Shown piece by piece: positions 1-7,238 of a DNA stretch of 64,000 nucleotides. A model generated the notes under the pieces. That model ran no database searches. It worked only from the letters and a program-made list of their open reading frames with translations, and had not been told where the DNA came from. Location: NCBI RefSeq assembly GCF_031846245.1, contig NZ_JAVRIC010000001.1, forward strand, positions 186,001-250,000, written 5' to 3'. The position numbers and the translations under genes are program-made. Each line of letters begins with the position of its first letter. Within the stretch, counting starts at the first letter, position 1. The DNA comes from Banduia mediterranea (GTDB lineage: Bacteria > Pseudomonadota > Gammaproteobacteria > Nevskiales > Nevskiaceae).

Positions 1-71
1 TGCGCATCATCGACAAGAAGGGCATCGATGCCGTTCTGTCGGACGTGCGTGCACGCGGCGAAAAGGTCTGA
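1..71 (+). CDS. rpmB: 50S ribosomal protein L28 (bL28), C-terminal end
   Basis: This is the last 22 codons of an ORF that enters from the left edge of the window. It ends with DAVLSDVRARGEKV, the usual tail of bL28, a component of the large ribosomal subunit. rpmG follows after 10 bases, which is the standard rpmB-rpmG pair. The identification rests on this short tail plus gene order. Confidence 0.85.
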   Translation, partial: RIIDKKGIDAVLSDVRARGEKV

Positions 72-81
72 GGATTAAGTA

Positions 82-249
82 ATGGCGAAGAAAGAACGTG
101 ACAAGATCCGCCTGATTTCCACTGCGGAAACCGGCTACTTCTACACCACGACCAAGAACAAGAAGAACACCCCGGACAAGCTGGAGTTCAAGAAGTACGA
201 TCCAGTGGCGCGCAAGCACGTTGTCTTCAAGGAAGGCAAGATCAAGTAG
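82..249 (+). CDS. rpmG: 50S ribosomal protein L33 (bL33)
   Basis: The ORF encodes 55 residues starting [13 protein letters not shown] and ending FKEGKIK, the full length and sequence pattern of bacterial bL33 in the large ribosomal subunit. The central block [20 protein letters not shown] is the conserved core. This form has no zinc-binding cysteine pairs, so it is the C-minus type, which works without zinc. It is cotranscribed with rpmB and followed by a rho-independent terminator about 55 bases downstream. Confidence 0.97.
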   Translation: MAKKERDKIRLISTAETGYFYTTTKNKKNTPDKLEFKKYDPVARKHVVFKEGKIK

Positions 250-303
250 CGCGTATACGGCAGCGCCTCGCGCGCCGCAACGGTTGAAGCTTCAGGTTTG
301 CAG

Positions 304-329
304 AAAGGCCCGCACGATGCGGGCCTTTT
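304..329 (+). terminator. Rho-independent terminator after rpmBG
   Basis: An 8-bp perfect stem (GGCCCGCA with TGCGGGCC) with a 3-base loop is followed by TTTT. An A-run on the 5' side makes it partly bidirectional. It closes the ribosomal protein pair. Confidence 0.85.
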
Positions 330-399
330 GCGCTGTCGGGACGACAGCCCCGATCCACCGGCATAAGATGCCGGCGTTCTCACGCGATGGTTCGGGGGC

Positions 400-1839
400 A
401 TGGTCGAGACTCAGCATCCACACCACCGACACTTGGAGCAGGCGCGCTCGCAGGTGATCGAGCTGCTGTCGCGGCAGGCGATCGAGCGGGATATCGTCAG
501 CCGGTCCGAGAATCGCAATCAGGATGTGGTGGCCGGTCTGGTGGCGCGTCAGCAGCGCACCCAGTTGTCGCTGAGGCTTGCTCAATTTCATCCGGCCGAC
601 GTCGCCTTCGTGCTTGAGGCGCTGGCCCCGGAGGCGCGCGCGGCGGCCTGGAATCTGGTGGGCCACGACCGTCGCGGCGCGGTACTGCTGGAGGCCGCCG
701 ACGCCGTTCGCCGTCAGTTGGTGGCGGCGATGCCGGCCGCGGAGATCGCGGCGACGGTGGCGCCACTGGATTCGGACGATATCGCCGATCTGATCGCCGA
801 GCTGCCGGACGAGCAGCGTGCCGATGTGCTGGCGCGGCTGGACCAGTCCGATCAGGCGGCGGTGCGTTCCGTGCTGTCGTTTCCGGATGGCACCGTCGGC
901 GCCGAGATGGATCTGGACTTCGTGTCGGTGCGTGAGGACGCCTCGCTCGACGCGGTGCTGCGCTACCTGCGGCGGCGTGGACGCCTGCCCGACGACACCA
1001 ATCAGATCTTCGTCGTGGACCGTCAGAACAACCTTCGCGGGGTGCTCTCGCTGGAACATCTGCTGCTGGGCGATCCGGAGCAGAGCGTGGCCGAGCTGAT
1101 GGACGCCAATCCGCGTCTGTTCTACACCGATGACCCGGTGCACGAGGCGGTCGGCGCCTTCGAACGCTACGACCTGATCACGGCGCCGGTGCTCAATCTT
1201 CAGAATCAGGTGGTGGGCCGCATTACCGTGGATTCGGTGCTCGACAGCCTCAACGAACGTCTGCAGCGACAGCGCCTGGAAGAAGTCGGCCTGTCCGAGG
1301 ATCAGGACGTGTATGCCCCGATACCGCAGGCGGCGCGCGAACGCTGGGCCTGGCTTGGCATCAATCTGGCGACGGCCTTCATCAGTTCGCGCGTGATCGG
1401 AGCCTTCGAGGACATCATCCTGCAATTGGTGGCCTTGGCCACGCTGATGCCGATTGTCGCCAGCATGGGGGGCAATACCGGCAACCAGACCGTGGCCCTG
1501 GTGATTCGCGGTCTGGCCCTGGGCCAGCTTGGCGGCCCTCAACTCAAGCGCCTGGTCTGGCGTGAGCTGGCGGTGAGTGCCTACAACGGCGTGATCTGGG
1601 GGGCGGTGCTGGGCCTCGCCGCGTTGTTGCTTTACCAGAATCCCGGCCTGGCCCTGGTGATCTCGGTGGCGATGCTGCTCAACCTGATCGTGGCGGCCAC
1701 GGTGGGTATCTTTGCGCCGGTGCTGCTCGACCGCTTCGGACGCGATCCGGTGCGCGGCAGCAGCATCATCCTGACCTTTGCCACGGACAGCATGGGTTTC
1801 TTGATCTTCCTCGGGCTGGCGTCCCTGGTATTGACCTGA
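400..1839 (+). CDS. mgtE: Magnesium transporter MgtE
   Basis: The 479-residue protein has the MgtE plan. A cytosolic helical N domain (about residues 35-140) comes first, then a pair of CBS domains (about 150-275), then a membrane domain of five helices (about 310-479). The membrane part contains the conserved GGNTGNQ motif near residue 355 and the late TFATDSMGF segment. MgtE is a dimeric, Mg-gated channel in the inner membrane whose N and CBS domains sense cytosolic Mg2+. The length is close to the family norm of 450-480. It stands alone between the rpmG terminator and the mtn genes. Confidence 0.93.
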   Translation: MVETQHPHHRHLEQARSQVIELLSRQAIERDIVSRSENRNQDVVAGLVARQQRTQLSLRLAQFHPADVAFVLEALAPEARAAAWNLVGHDRRGAVLLEAADAVRRQLVAAMPAAEIAATVAPLDSDDIADLIAELPDEQRADVLARLDQSDQAAVRSVLSFPDGTVGAEMDLDFVSVREDASLDAVLRYLRRRGRLPDDTNQIFVVDRQNNLRGVLSLEHLLLGDPEQSVAELMDANPRLFYTDDPVHEAVGAFERYDLITAPVLNLQNQVVGRITVDSVLDSLNERLQRQRLEEVGLSEDQDVYAPIPQAARERWAWLGINLATAFISSRVIGAFEDIILQLVALATLMPIVASMGGNTGNQTVALVIRGLALGQLGGPQLKRLVWRELAVSAYNGVIWGAVLGLAALLLYQNPGLALVISVAMLLNLIVAATVGIFAPVLLDRFGRDPVRGSSIILTFATDSMGFLIFLGLASLVLT

Positions 1840-1913
1840 GCCGCGACTATGGCTCGCGGTATTGTTTGGCTGCGGCCCATGTCCTGACGGCCATGCTCCA
1901 AGCGGCACCCCGC

Positions 1914-2037
1914 AGAATGAATCTGCTGCGACACGGCCGTTTCCCCACCCACCGTTCGCAGTCGCGAGCGGTCCCTCCCTCTCCAGCAGGCGGGCGAGGG
2001 TAGGTCGGCATCACGCCGCGCGTGATTCACGCTAAAG
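1914..2037 (-). repeat. Dispersed intergenic repeat, family B, copy 1
   Basis: Read on the minus strand, this stretch matches 13022-13121. Shared blocks are TTTA(G/A)CGTGAATCAC, CGTGATGCCGACCTA, CCTCGCCCGC and GCAG(C/G)AGATTCATT. The two copies differ in the middle by about 20 bases. It fills most of the gap between mgtE and mtnB and contains no convincing ORF. Confidence 0.7.
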
Positions 2038-2068
2038 TGCGCGGCCCGAACTGCATGGGCTCTGGCCG

Positions 2069-2683
2069 ATGATGGACGCAAGCCGAAGCGAATCGCTGAT
2101 CGCCGCCGGACGATTGTTCCATCAGCGCGGCTGGGTGCCGGCCAGCGGCGGCAATTTTTCGTACAAGATCAGCACTGATCGAATCGCGATCACAGCCAGT
2201 GGTTGCCACAAGGGCGAACTTTCGGCGGAGAACCTGATGCTGGTCGACTCCGCGGGTGCGGCGATCGACCCCGCGCGCCGATCTTCGGCCGAAACCTTGC
2301 TGCACTGCCAGATCTATGCGCGCGACCCATTGGCCGCCGCCGTATTTCATACGCACTCGGTGGCGTCCACAGTGCTGTCACGAACTCGGAATAGCCTGCG
2401 CCTCGCCGATTTCGAGCTGCTCAAGATTCTCGAGGGGATAGAAACCCACGAAGCCGCTGTCGAAATCCCCGTGTTCGAGAATGATCAGGATATCCGGCGA
2501 CTGGCGGCGCAGGTCGATGCCGCGATGCTGAACGGACAAGGACGCCACGGTTATCTGATCCGCGGGCACGGTCTGTACGTTTGGGGCTCAAGTGTGGAGC
2601 TGGCCCGTTATCGAATCGAGGCGCTGGAATTCATGTTCCAGTGCGAACTGGAAGCCGCGCGCGTCGGCGGATCGAGTGACTGA
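2069..2683 (+). CDS. mtnB: Methylthioribulose-1-phosphate dehydratase
   Basis: This 204-residue class II aldolase-fold enzyme dehydrates 5-methylthioribulose-1-phosphate in the methionine salvage pathway. Visible hallmarks are ASGGNFSYK near residue 25 (phosphate binding), the zinc ligands in FHTHS near residue 94, and the third histidine in RGHGLYVWG near residue 164. Its length fits the family. It is the first gene of a three-gene block with mtnD and mtnC, all on the plus strand with short gaps. ATG codons at 2069 and 2072 are both possible starts. Confidence 0.93.
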   Translation: MMDASRSESLIAAGRLFHQRGWVPASGGNFSYKISTDRIAITASGCHKGELSAENLMLVDSAGAAIDPARRSSAETLLHCQIYARDPLAAAVFHTHSVASTVLSRTRNSLRLADFELLKILEGIETHEAAVEIPVFENDQDIRRLAAQVDAAMLNGQGRHGYLIRGHGLYVWGSSVELARYRIEALEFMFQCELEAARVGGSSD

Positions 2684-2703
2684 ATGAGTGGAGGAACAAG
2701 AGC

Positions 2704-3264
2704 ATGAGCAAGCTGTCGATCTTTGCGGAGGGCAATCCGCATCGGGCCGAAGTGGTACACCGCGACTTTGATTCGATTCAGTCGAATCTCGCTGCCATCG
2801 GGGTCGCGTTCGAGCGCTGGGAAGCCTCGCGTGAGCTGGATGCGCATGCCACGCAGGACGAGATCATCGAAGCCTACCGGGAGTCGATCGACCGGCTCAT
2901 GCATCGCTACGGATTCAAGGCCGTGGACGTGATCTCGATGACTGCTGACAACCCTCAGAAGGAAGCGGCACGAGAGAAATTTCTGCATGAGCACACCCAT
3001 GACGACTTCGAGGTCCGCTTTTTTGTCGAGGGCGAGGGCGTGTTCTACATCCGCACCGATGCCAAGGTCTACGCGATGCACTGCCTGCGCGGGGACCTGT
3101 TGTGCGTGCCGGCGAACACCACCCATTGGTTCGATATGGGGCCGAATCCGAATCTCAAGGCGATTCGGCTGTTCGTGAATCCGCAGGGCTGGGTGCCGGC
3201 CTTCACCGGCGACGACATCGCCGACCGCTTTCCCAGGCTTGACACCCTGGACCGCGCCGCCTGA
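2704..3264 (+). CDS. mtnD: Acireductone dioxygenase
   Basis: The 186-residue cupin protein matches acireductone dioxygenase (ARD), which cleaves the acireductone intermediate of methionine salvage with O2. The metal ligands are visible in HTHDDFEVRF (two His and one Glu) and in the later NTTHWFDMG. The product depends on whether Fe or Ni is bound, which the sequence cannot show. It lies 20 bases after mtnB with GGAGGAAC just upstream of the ATG, and 22 bases before mtnC. Confidence 0.95.
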   Translation: MSKLSIFAEGNPHRAEVVHRDFDSIQSNLAAIGVAFERWEASRELDAHATQDEIIEAYRESIDRLMHRYGFKAVDVISMTADNPQKEAAREKFLHEHTHDDFEVRFFVEGEGVFYIRTDAKVYAMHCLRGDLLCVPANTTHWFDMGPNPNLKAIRLFVNPQGWVPAFTGDDIADRFPRLDTLDRAA

Positions 3265-3286
3265 GCGCGGGGCGACTTCACCGACC

Positions 3287-3964
3287 ATGATCAAGGCCAT
3301 TGTCACCGACATCGAGGGCACCACCTCGTCGATCGATTTCGTGCACGAATCGCTGTTTCCGTATGCGCGCAAGCACATGCGGCAGTTCCTGCGTGACAAC
3401 GCCGGCGACGAGAGGGTGCAGCTGGAGCTGCATGAAGTCGAAAAGGTCGAGGGCGAGGACCTGTCACTGGACGATGCCGCCGAGGTGCTGGAGCGCTGGA
3501 TCGCCGAAGACCGCAAGTACACGCCGCTCAAGGCTTTGCAGGGCATGATCTGGGCGCAGGGCTACGCGGCCGGTGAACTCAAGGGGCACGTTTATCCGGA
3601 TACGCCTGATTACCTGCGACGCTGGCACCAGGCGGGCCTGAGCCTGTTCGTCTATTCCTCCGGATCGGTGGAGGCGCAGCAGCTGATTTTCGGGCATTCG
3701 CAGGCCGGCGATCTGCGGCCGCTGTTTTCCGGGTATTTCGATACTCGGGTCGGCGCCAAGCGCGAGGTCGACGCCTATCGGCGCATTGCCGAACGGGTGG
3801 AACTGGCGCCGGATTCGATCCTGTTTCTGTCCGACATCGGTGCGGAACTCGATGCGGCCCAGGCCGCCGGCTTTCAGACCTGCCAGTTGCTGCGCGATGA
3901 CAAGGCGGTGCCGGCCGAAGGCCACCGCCAGGCGCGGGATTTCTCAGAAGTGATCCTGGGCTGA
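3287..3964 (+). CDS. mtnC: Enolase-phosphatase E1 (MtnC)
   Basis: The 225-residue HAD-family enzyme performs both the enolase and phosphatase steps that turn 2,3-diketo-5-methylthiopentyl-1-phosphate into acireductone. Motif I is AIVTDIEGTTSSIDFVH at the N-terminus. Motif II is YSSGS near residue 125, and the late FLSDIGAELDAA block carries the acidic motif. The ATG at 3287 is chosen because MIKAIVTDIEG is where the family begins; an in-frame start at 3239 would overlap mtnD. The partners mtnA and mtnP are not in the window. Confidence 0.94.
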   Translation: MIKAIVTDIEGTTSSIDFVHESLFPYARKHMRQFLRDNAGDERVQLELHEVEKVEGEDLSLDDAAEVLERWIAEDRKYTPLKALQGMIWAQGYAAGELKGHVYPDTPDYLRRWHQAGLSLFVYSSGSVEAQQLIFGHSQAGDLRPLFSGYFDTRVGAKREVDAYRRIAERVELAPDSILFLSDIGAELDAAQAAGFQTCQLLRDDKAVPAEGHRQARDFSEVILG

Positions 3965-4027
3965 CGGTGAGACCGGCATAGCCGGAAAAGGCTGGACGGG
4001 GGTCGTGCTCCGCCCGCAGCCTTTTTC

Positions 4028-4069
4028 GCCTCACGCCTCACGCCTCACGCCTCACGCCTCACGCCTCAC
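4028..4069 (-). repeat. Heptanucleotide tandem repeat (GTGAGGC)6
   Basis: Six exact copies of GTGAGGC on the minus strand (GCCTCAC on plus) run into the 3' end of the M15 peptidase gene. The last coding copy supplies the codons for REA-stop. The same heptamer recurs at 17610-17637 and near 29373. Confidence 0.9.
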
Positions 4070-4598
4070 GCCCAAACCGCCAATGCCACGGTTCGTAGAC
4101 GTAGCCGTGAGGATTCCCGCGCGGGTAGGACAGCGAAAAGCCGCAGTCGCCGGCGTGTTTTCGCAGCCAGGCGTAGGCCTCGGTCTGTTCGAACACCTCA
4201 TCCAGCAGCGGGCAGCCCGGCGTGCCAATGTCCAGCGCCCGTCCGGTGTGATGTTCGCTGCATCCCGGTGGGGCGTTGACGGCGAGAATCTCGGCCAGCG
4301 TGCGGCCGCGTTCGAGCTTCTGACGAATCAGCAGCGCCTGATAGTCGTAGCTGCGAAACGCGGATACCACGCTCAGCACCACACCATCCGCGGCGGCGGC
4401 TTCGCGCATCTTCAGCCAGGCCTGCGCGGCCCGCGGCGTCAGGACCTTGTCGCGATGGTCGGTGCCGAGGCCCACGGGCGCAAGACGTCGCGCCTGCCGG
4501 TAGAGGGGCAGGGCGCGTCTGCTGATCTCGTCCGGGTCGATGCCGAGCTGATCAAGCAGCGTCGTGAGATAGCGCTGGTCAGCGGTGTTCGGTTTCAT
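4059..4598 (-). CDS. M15-family D-alanyl-D-alanine carboxypeptidase (VanY/DdcY type)
   Basis: The 179-residue protein has the M15B zinc peptidase signature: SAFRSYDYQ near residue 99, SEHHTGRALDIG near residue 132 (zinc His and Asp), and EPWHWRF near the C-terminus (catalytic Glu, zinc His). Such enzymes trim the terminal D-Ala of peptidoglycan stems. No signal peptide is seen, so the site of action is unclear. Its start overlaps the murI stop by four bases, so the pair is probably translated together, and a link to wall metabolism is sensible. Its last codons lie inside a GTGAGGC tandem repeat. Confidence 0.85.
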   Translation of the reverse strand: MKPNTADQRYLTTLLDQLGIDPDEISRRALPLYRQARRLAPVGLGTDHRDKVLTPRAAQAWLKMREAAAADGVVLSVVSAFRSYDYQALLIRQKLERGRTLAEILAVNAPPGCSEHHTGRALDIGTPGCPLLDEVFEQTEAYAWLRKHAGDCGFSLSYPRGNPHGYVYEPWHWRFGREA

Positions 4599-5434
4599 GA
4601 GGTGCTCAGTCTCAGTTCGGAGGTCCAGGGCAGCGCTTGCGCCGGAAAATGCAGGCCCAGCAGCTGCTCGATGGCTGTTTCCAGATGCGCGGGTTCACCG
4701 GAACTGAGGAACCGGTGGCGCGGGCAGCCGCGTCCGTCGTTGGCCAGCGTCCGTGTTTCGAGCACACGACCCAGTTGCCGTGCCACGGCTGGTGCCGGAT
4801 CGATGATCGTGACGCCGGCCCCGGCGATGCGCGCGATCAGCGGTGCCACGAACGGGTAGTGTGTGCAGGCAAGCACGATACGGTCCGCGCCGGCGTCGAG
4901 CATCGGCGCCAGCAAGTCTCGCAGCAGCGCTTCGGTGTCGGGCGATTCGAGCCGGCCCGCCTCGATCTGCTCCACCAGGCCCGGGCAGGGCTGATTGATC
5001 AGGCGTACATCCGCCGCGTAGCGCTGGGCGGTCTGGGCAAACAGGGCGCCGACGAGTGTGCCCGGCGTCGCCAGCACGCCGACCACGCGGCTTTGCGTGG
5101 CTTTCGCCGCCGGTTTGACGGCCGGCTCCATGCCGATGAACGGGATCTGCGGAAAGCGCGAGCGCAGGGCATACAGCGCCGCAGCCGAGGCCGCATTGCA
5201 GGCCACGACGATGGCCTTGCAACCCAAATCCAGCAAATGCACGGTAATCGCCTCGGCGTAACGCAGGATTTCCGTCGGGGGGCGCGGGCCGTACGGGATG
5301 TGCGCTTGGTCGGCGAAATAGATCGTCGATTCGGCGGGCCACTGCCGCCGGATTTCACGCCACACCGACAGCCCACCGACGCCGGAGTCGAACAGCCCGA
5401 CCGGGGCGGTGCTGAGCGGGCGGTCAGCCACCAC
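4595..5434 (-). CDS. murI: Glutamate racemase
   Basis: The 279-residue protein makes D-glutamate for peptidoglycan. GLFDSGVGGLSV at residues 13-24 is the N-terminal signature. The two catalytic cysteines are in VACNAAS and LACTHYPF. The length is normal for MurI. The gene overlaps its neighbours on both sides: 11 bases with cysQ upstream and 4 bases with the M15 peptidase downstream. This indicates a cysQ-murI-peptidase operon on the minus strand. Confidence 0.96.
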   Translation of the reverse strand: MVADRPLSTAPVGLFDSGVGGLSVWREIRRQWPAESTIYFADQAHIPYGPRPPTEILRYAEAITVHLLDLGCKAIVVACNAASAAALYALRSRFPQIPFIGMEPAVKPAAKATQSRVVGVLATPGTLVGALFAQTAQRYAADVRLINQPCPGLVEQIEAGRLESPDTEALLRDLLAPMLDAGADRIVLACTHYPFVAPLIARIAGAGVTIIDPAPAVARQLGRVLETRTLANDGRGCPRHRFLSSGEPAHLETAIEQLLGLHFPAQALPWTSELRLSTS

Positions 5435-6221
5435 GCAGACGCTCCGGCCAACCGAAGGTGGTGTCGCCCACGACCACGAAGCCCGGATTGATCAGCGAGG
5501 CCTTCTGGTTGTAGCGCAGCGGCGTGAGTTCCGGCAGTTGCAGCACCGCACCGCCCGCCGCTTCGAGCACGCATTGCCCGGCGGCCGTGTCCCATTCCGA
5601 TGTGGGGCCGGTGCGCGGATACAGGTCGGCCTCACCTTCGGCGATCGCACAGAATTTCAGCGAGCTTCCGCGCGACAGGGCGTGATGCTCGGGCAGGCGT
5701 TTCATCATTGTCTGAAGCTGCGTGTCCTGGTGCGAGCGGCTGACGAAGATGCTCGGCGTGCCGGGAACCGTCCGTGTCCGGATCGGTACGCGTCCGGACG
5801 CGTCGGTGCGATGGGCGCTGTGTCCGCGCCGGGCACTGTAGATCTTGCCGCTGGTCGGTGCGTAAACCACCCCGAGAATCGGGCGGTCATCCTCGATCAA
5901 GGCGATGTTGACCGAGAACTCACCGTTCCTGCGGACGAACTCCCGCGTTCCGTCCAGCGGATCGACCAGCCAGTAGCGGTGCCAGCCGGCGCGTTCCTCG
6001 AAGCCGGCATGGTGGCCCTCTTCGGACAGCACCGGATACTCTGGGGTCAGCGCCGACAGGCGCCGCTCGATGATGCGATGCGCCGCCAGATCAGCCTGCG
6101 TCACGGGCGAATCGTCGGCTTTCTCCTGCACGTCGAAATCGCTGCCATAGACGCGCAGGATCGCTTCGCCGGCGTTCAGGGCGATGGCTTCCACGGTCTC
6201 AAGCAGTGACGGGTCTGGCAT
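5424..6221 (-). CDS. cysQ: 3'(2'),5'-bisphosphate nucleotidase CysQ
   Basis: The 265-residue protein belongs to the inositol monophosphatase superfamily and hydrolyses PAP left from sulfate assimilation. Metal-binding motifs are visible: SEEG near residue 66, DPLDGTREF near residue 87, and SEWDTAAG late in the protein. It is the first gene of the minus-strand cysQ-murI operon. It diverges from yrfG across a 65-base gap. A nudE gene, often found beside cysQ and yrfG, is absent here. Confidence 0.94.
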   Translation of the reverse strand: MPDPSLLETVEAIALNAGEAILRVYGSDFDVQEKADDSPVTQADLAAHRIIERRLSALTPEYPVLSEEGHHAGFEERAGWHRYWLVDPLDGTREFVRRNGEFSVNIALIEDDRPILGVVYAPTSGKIYSARRGHSAHRTDASGRVPIRTRTVPGTPSIFVSRSHQDTQLQTMMKRLPEHHALSRGSSLKFCAIAEGEADLYPRTGPTSEWDTAAGQCVLEAAGGAVLQLPELTPLRYNQKASLINPGFVVVGDTTFGWPERLRGG

Positions 6222-6286
6222 CGGATTCGGGGTCGTTGGCGCATTCGGAACAATGCCGCCAGTGGCAGCTGGTTATCATACCGGCC

Positions 6287-6946
6287 ATGCTCAACTGGGA
6301 TGCCATCGACCATGTTCTGCTGGACATGGATGGCACGATACTCGACCTGTCTTTCGACAACCGTTTCTGGCGTGAGCTGGTGCCGCAACGCTATGCGCAG
6401 CGGCTTGGCCTGAGTCTGGAAGCGGCTATCGCCGAGTTGGAACCGCAGTTTCGCAACACCCAGGGGCTCCTGCAGTGGTACTGCCTGGATCATTGGGGTG
6501 CGATCACCGGGCTCGATTTGGTGGCGATGAAGCGCGAGGTCCGGCACTGGATCGCGCCGCTGGACGGTGCGGTAGACTTTCTGGAAGCTGTGCGCGCGCA
6601 TGGAAAGTCGCTGTGGCTGGTCACCAATGCGCATCGCGGCAGCCTTGAGGTCAAGCTCGCGCAGACCGGCCTTGGCGTGCATTTCGATTGCGTGGTGTCT
6701 TCGCATGACTTTGGTGCGCCGAAGGAGCACCCCGATTTCTGGGCCCGCTTGTCCGCTGCGTTTCCGTTCGTGCGCGAGCGAGCCTTGTTCGTCGACGATT
6801 CGCTGCCGGTGCTGCACGCGGCTCGTGCCTATGGGATTTCCGAGGTCGTCGCGATTCTCCGACCGGACAGCCGCCTGCCGCCGCGCGAGATCGAAGGCTT
6901 CAAGTCGGTGCTGTCGCTTGGGCAACTGCGACCGAATCAGCAATAA
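6287..6946 (+). CDS. yrfG: HAD-family GMP/IMP nucleotidase (YrfG-like)
   Basis: The 219-residue HAD hydrolase has motif I in LLDMDGTILDL near residue 10, motif II in LVTNAHRG, the KEHPDFW lysine block and motif IV in ALFVDDSL. E. coli YrfG dephosphorylates purine nucleotides; activity here is inferred from that similarity. The ATG at 6287 is chosen because the upstream in-frame start at 6206 would overlap cysQ and adds non-homologous residues. It is followed by a structured RNA-like unit and terminator. Confidence 0.85.
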   Translation: MLNWDAIDHVLLDMDGTILDLSFDNRFWRELVPQRYAQRLGLSLEAAIAELEPQFRNTQGLLQWYCLDHWGAITGLDLVAMKREVRHWIAPLDGAVDFLEAVRAHGKSLWLVTNAHRGSLEVKLAQTGLGVHFDCVVSSHDFGAPKEHPDFWARLSAAFPFVRERALFVDDSLPVLHAARAYGISEVVAILRPDSRLPPREIEGFKSVLSLGQLRPNQQ

Positions 6947-6968
6947 TTGCCGGAAATTCGCGCAAACT

Positions 6969-7011
6969 CCCCTATGTAGGGGACGCGAGGCGCAAAGCAA
7001 GTGTCTAGAAT
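6969..7011 (+). promoter_or_regulatory. Candidate activator site and -10 box of a small RNA gene
   Basis: A perfect palindrome CCCCTATGTAGGGG (6969-6982) lies upstream of a -10-like TAGAAT (7006-7011). No -35 hexamer is seen at the right distance. If transcription starts near 7018, the palindrome is centred near -42, the position of a class II activator. The binding protein is unknown. Confidence 0.45.
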
Positions 7012-7017
7012 TTTCCC

Positions 7018-7107
7018 AGCGGCGCTTCGGCGCTGCGCAGAGCTGAATGCCCACGCTCTGTCTGACCGGCAGTCTTAGGGCGGCTTTCCCGAGCCGCCCA
7101 TTTTTTT
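7018..7107 (+). ncRNA. Candidate small RNA (two stem-loops plus terminator)
   Basis: Three hairpins follow one another. 7019-7036 is a 7-bp stem closed by a C(UUCG)G tetraloop, 7038-7060 is a 6-bp stem CAGAGC/GCTCTG, and 7078-7099 is a terminator stem with seven Ts. The roughly 90-base unit has its own promoter-like element and holds no ORF. It could instead be only the 3' UTR of yrfG. It does not match an RNA family I can recognise. Confidence 0.45.
7078..7107 (+). terminator. Rho-independent terminator
   Basis: Perfect 8-bp stem GGGCGGCT/AGCCGCCC with a 6-base loop, followed by seven Ts. It ends transcription from yrfG and from the candidate small RNA. Confidence 0.9.
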
Positions 7108-7134
7108 GGGTGGCCGGTGCTGCAACACCCACCG

Positions 7135-7236
7135 CCGTCATTCCGGGGCCCGCGTGGCGGGAACCCGGAATCCATGTTGGCCCACCGAACGCCGCACGGA
7201 TTCCGGATCAAGCCTGCGGCTCGTCCGGAATGACGG
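7135..7236. repeat. Dispersed palindromic repeat, family A, copy 1
   Basis: The element is bounded by perfect 12-bp inverted arms CCGTCATTCCGG and CCGGAATGACGG. It contains internal GGAATCCATG and GGATTCCGGATCAAGCCTGC blocks. One half is nearly identical to 14058-14100 in inverse orientation. It lies between convergent yrfG and ybbP and resembles REP-type intergenic repeats. Confidence 0.8.
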
Positions 7237-7238
7237 GG

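Noticed and set aside
292-1908. Minus-strand ORF of 538 codons over mgtE
   Set aside because: Shadow frame: MgtE on the plus strand has all expected motifs.
1840-2068. Riboswitch (SAM type) before mtnB
   Set aside because: The gap is mostly a dispersed repeat that recurs at 13022; no SAM riboswitch pattern was seen.
4028-4069. Heptamer array considered as a CRISPR array
   Set aside because: There are no spacers; it is a simple tandem repeat.
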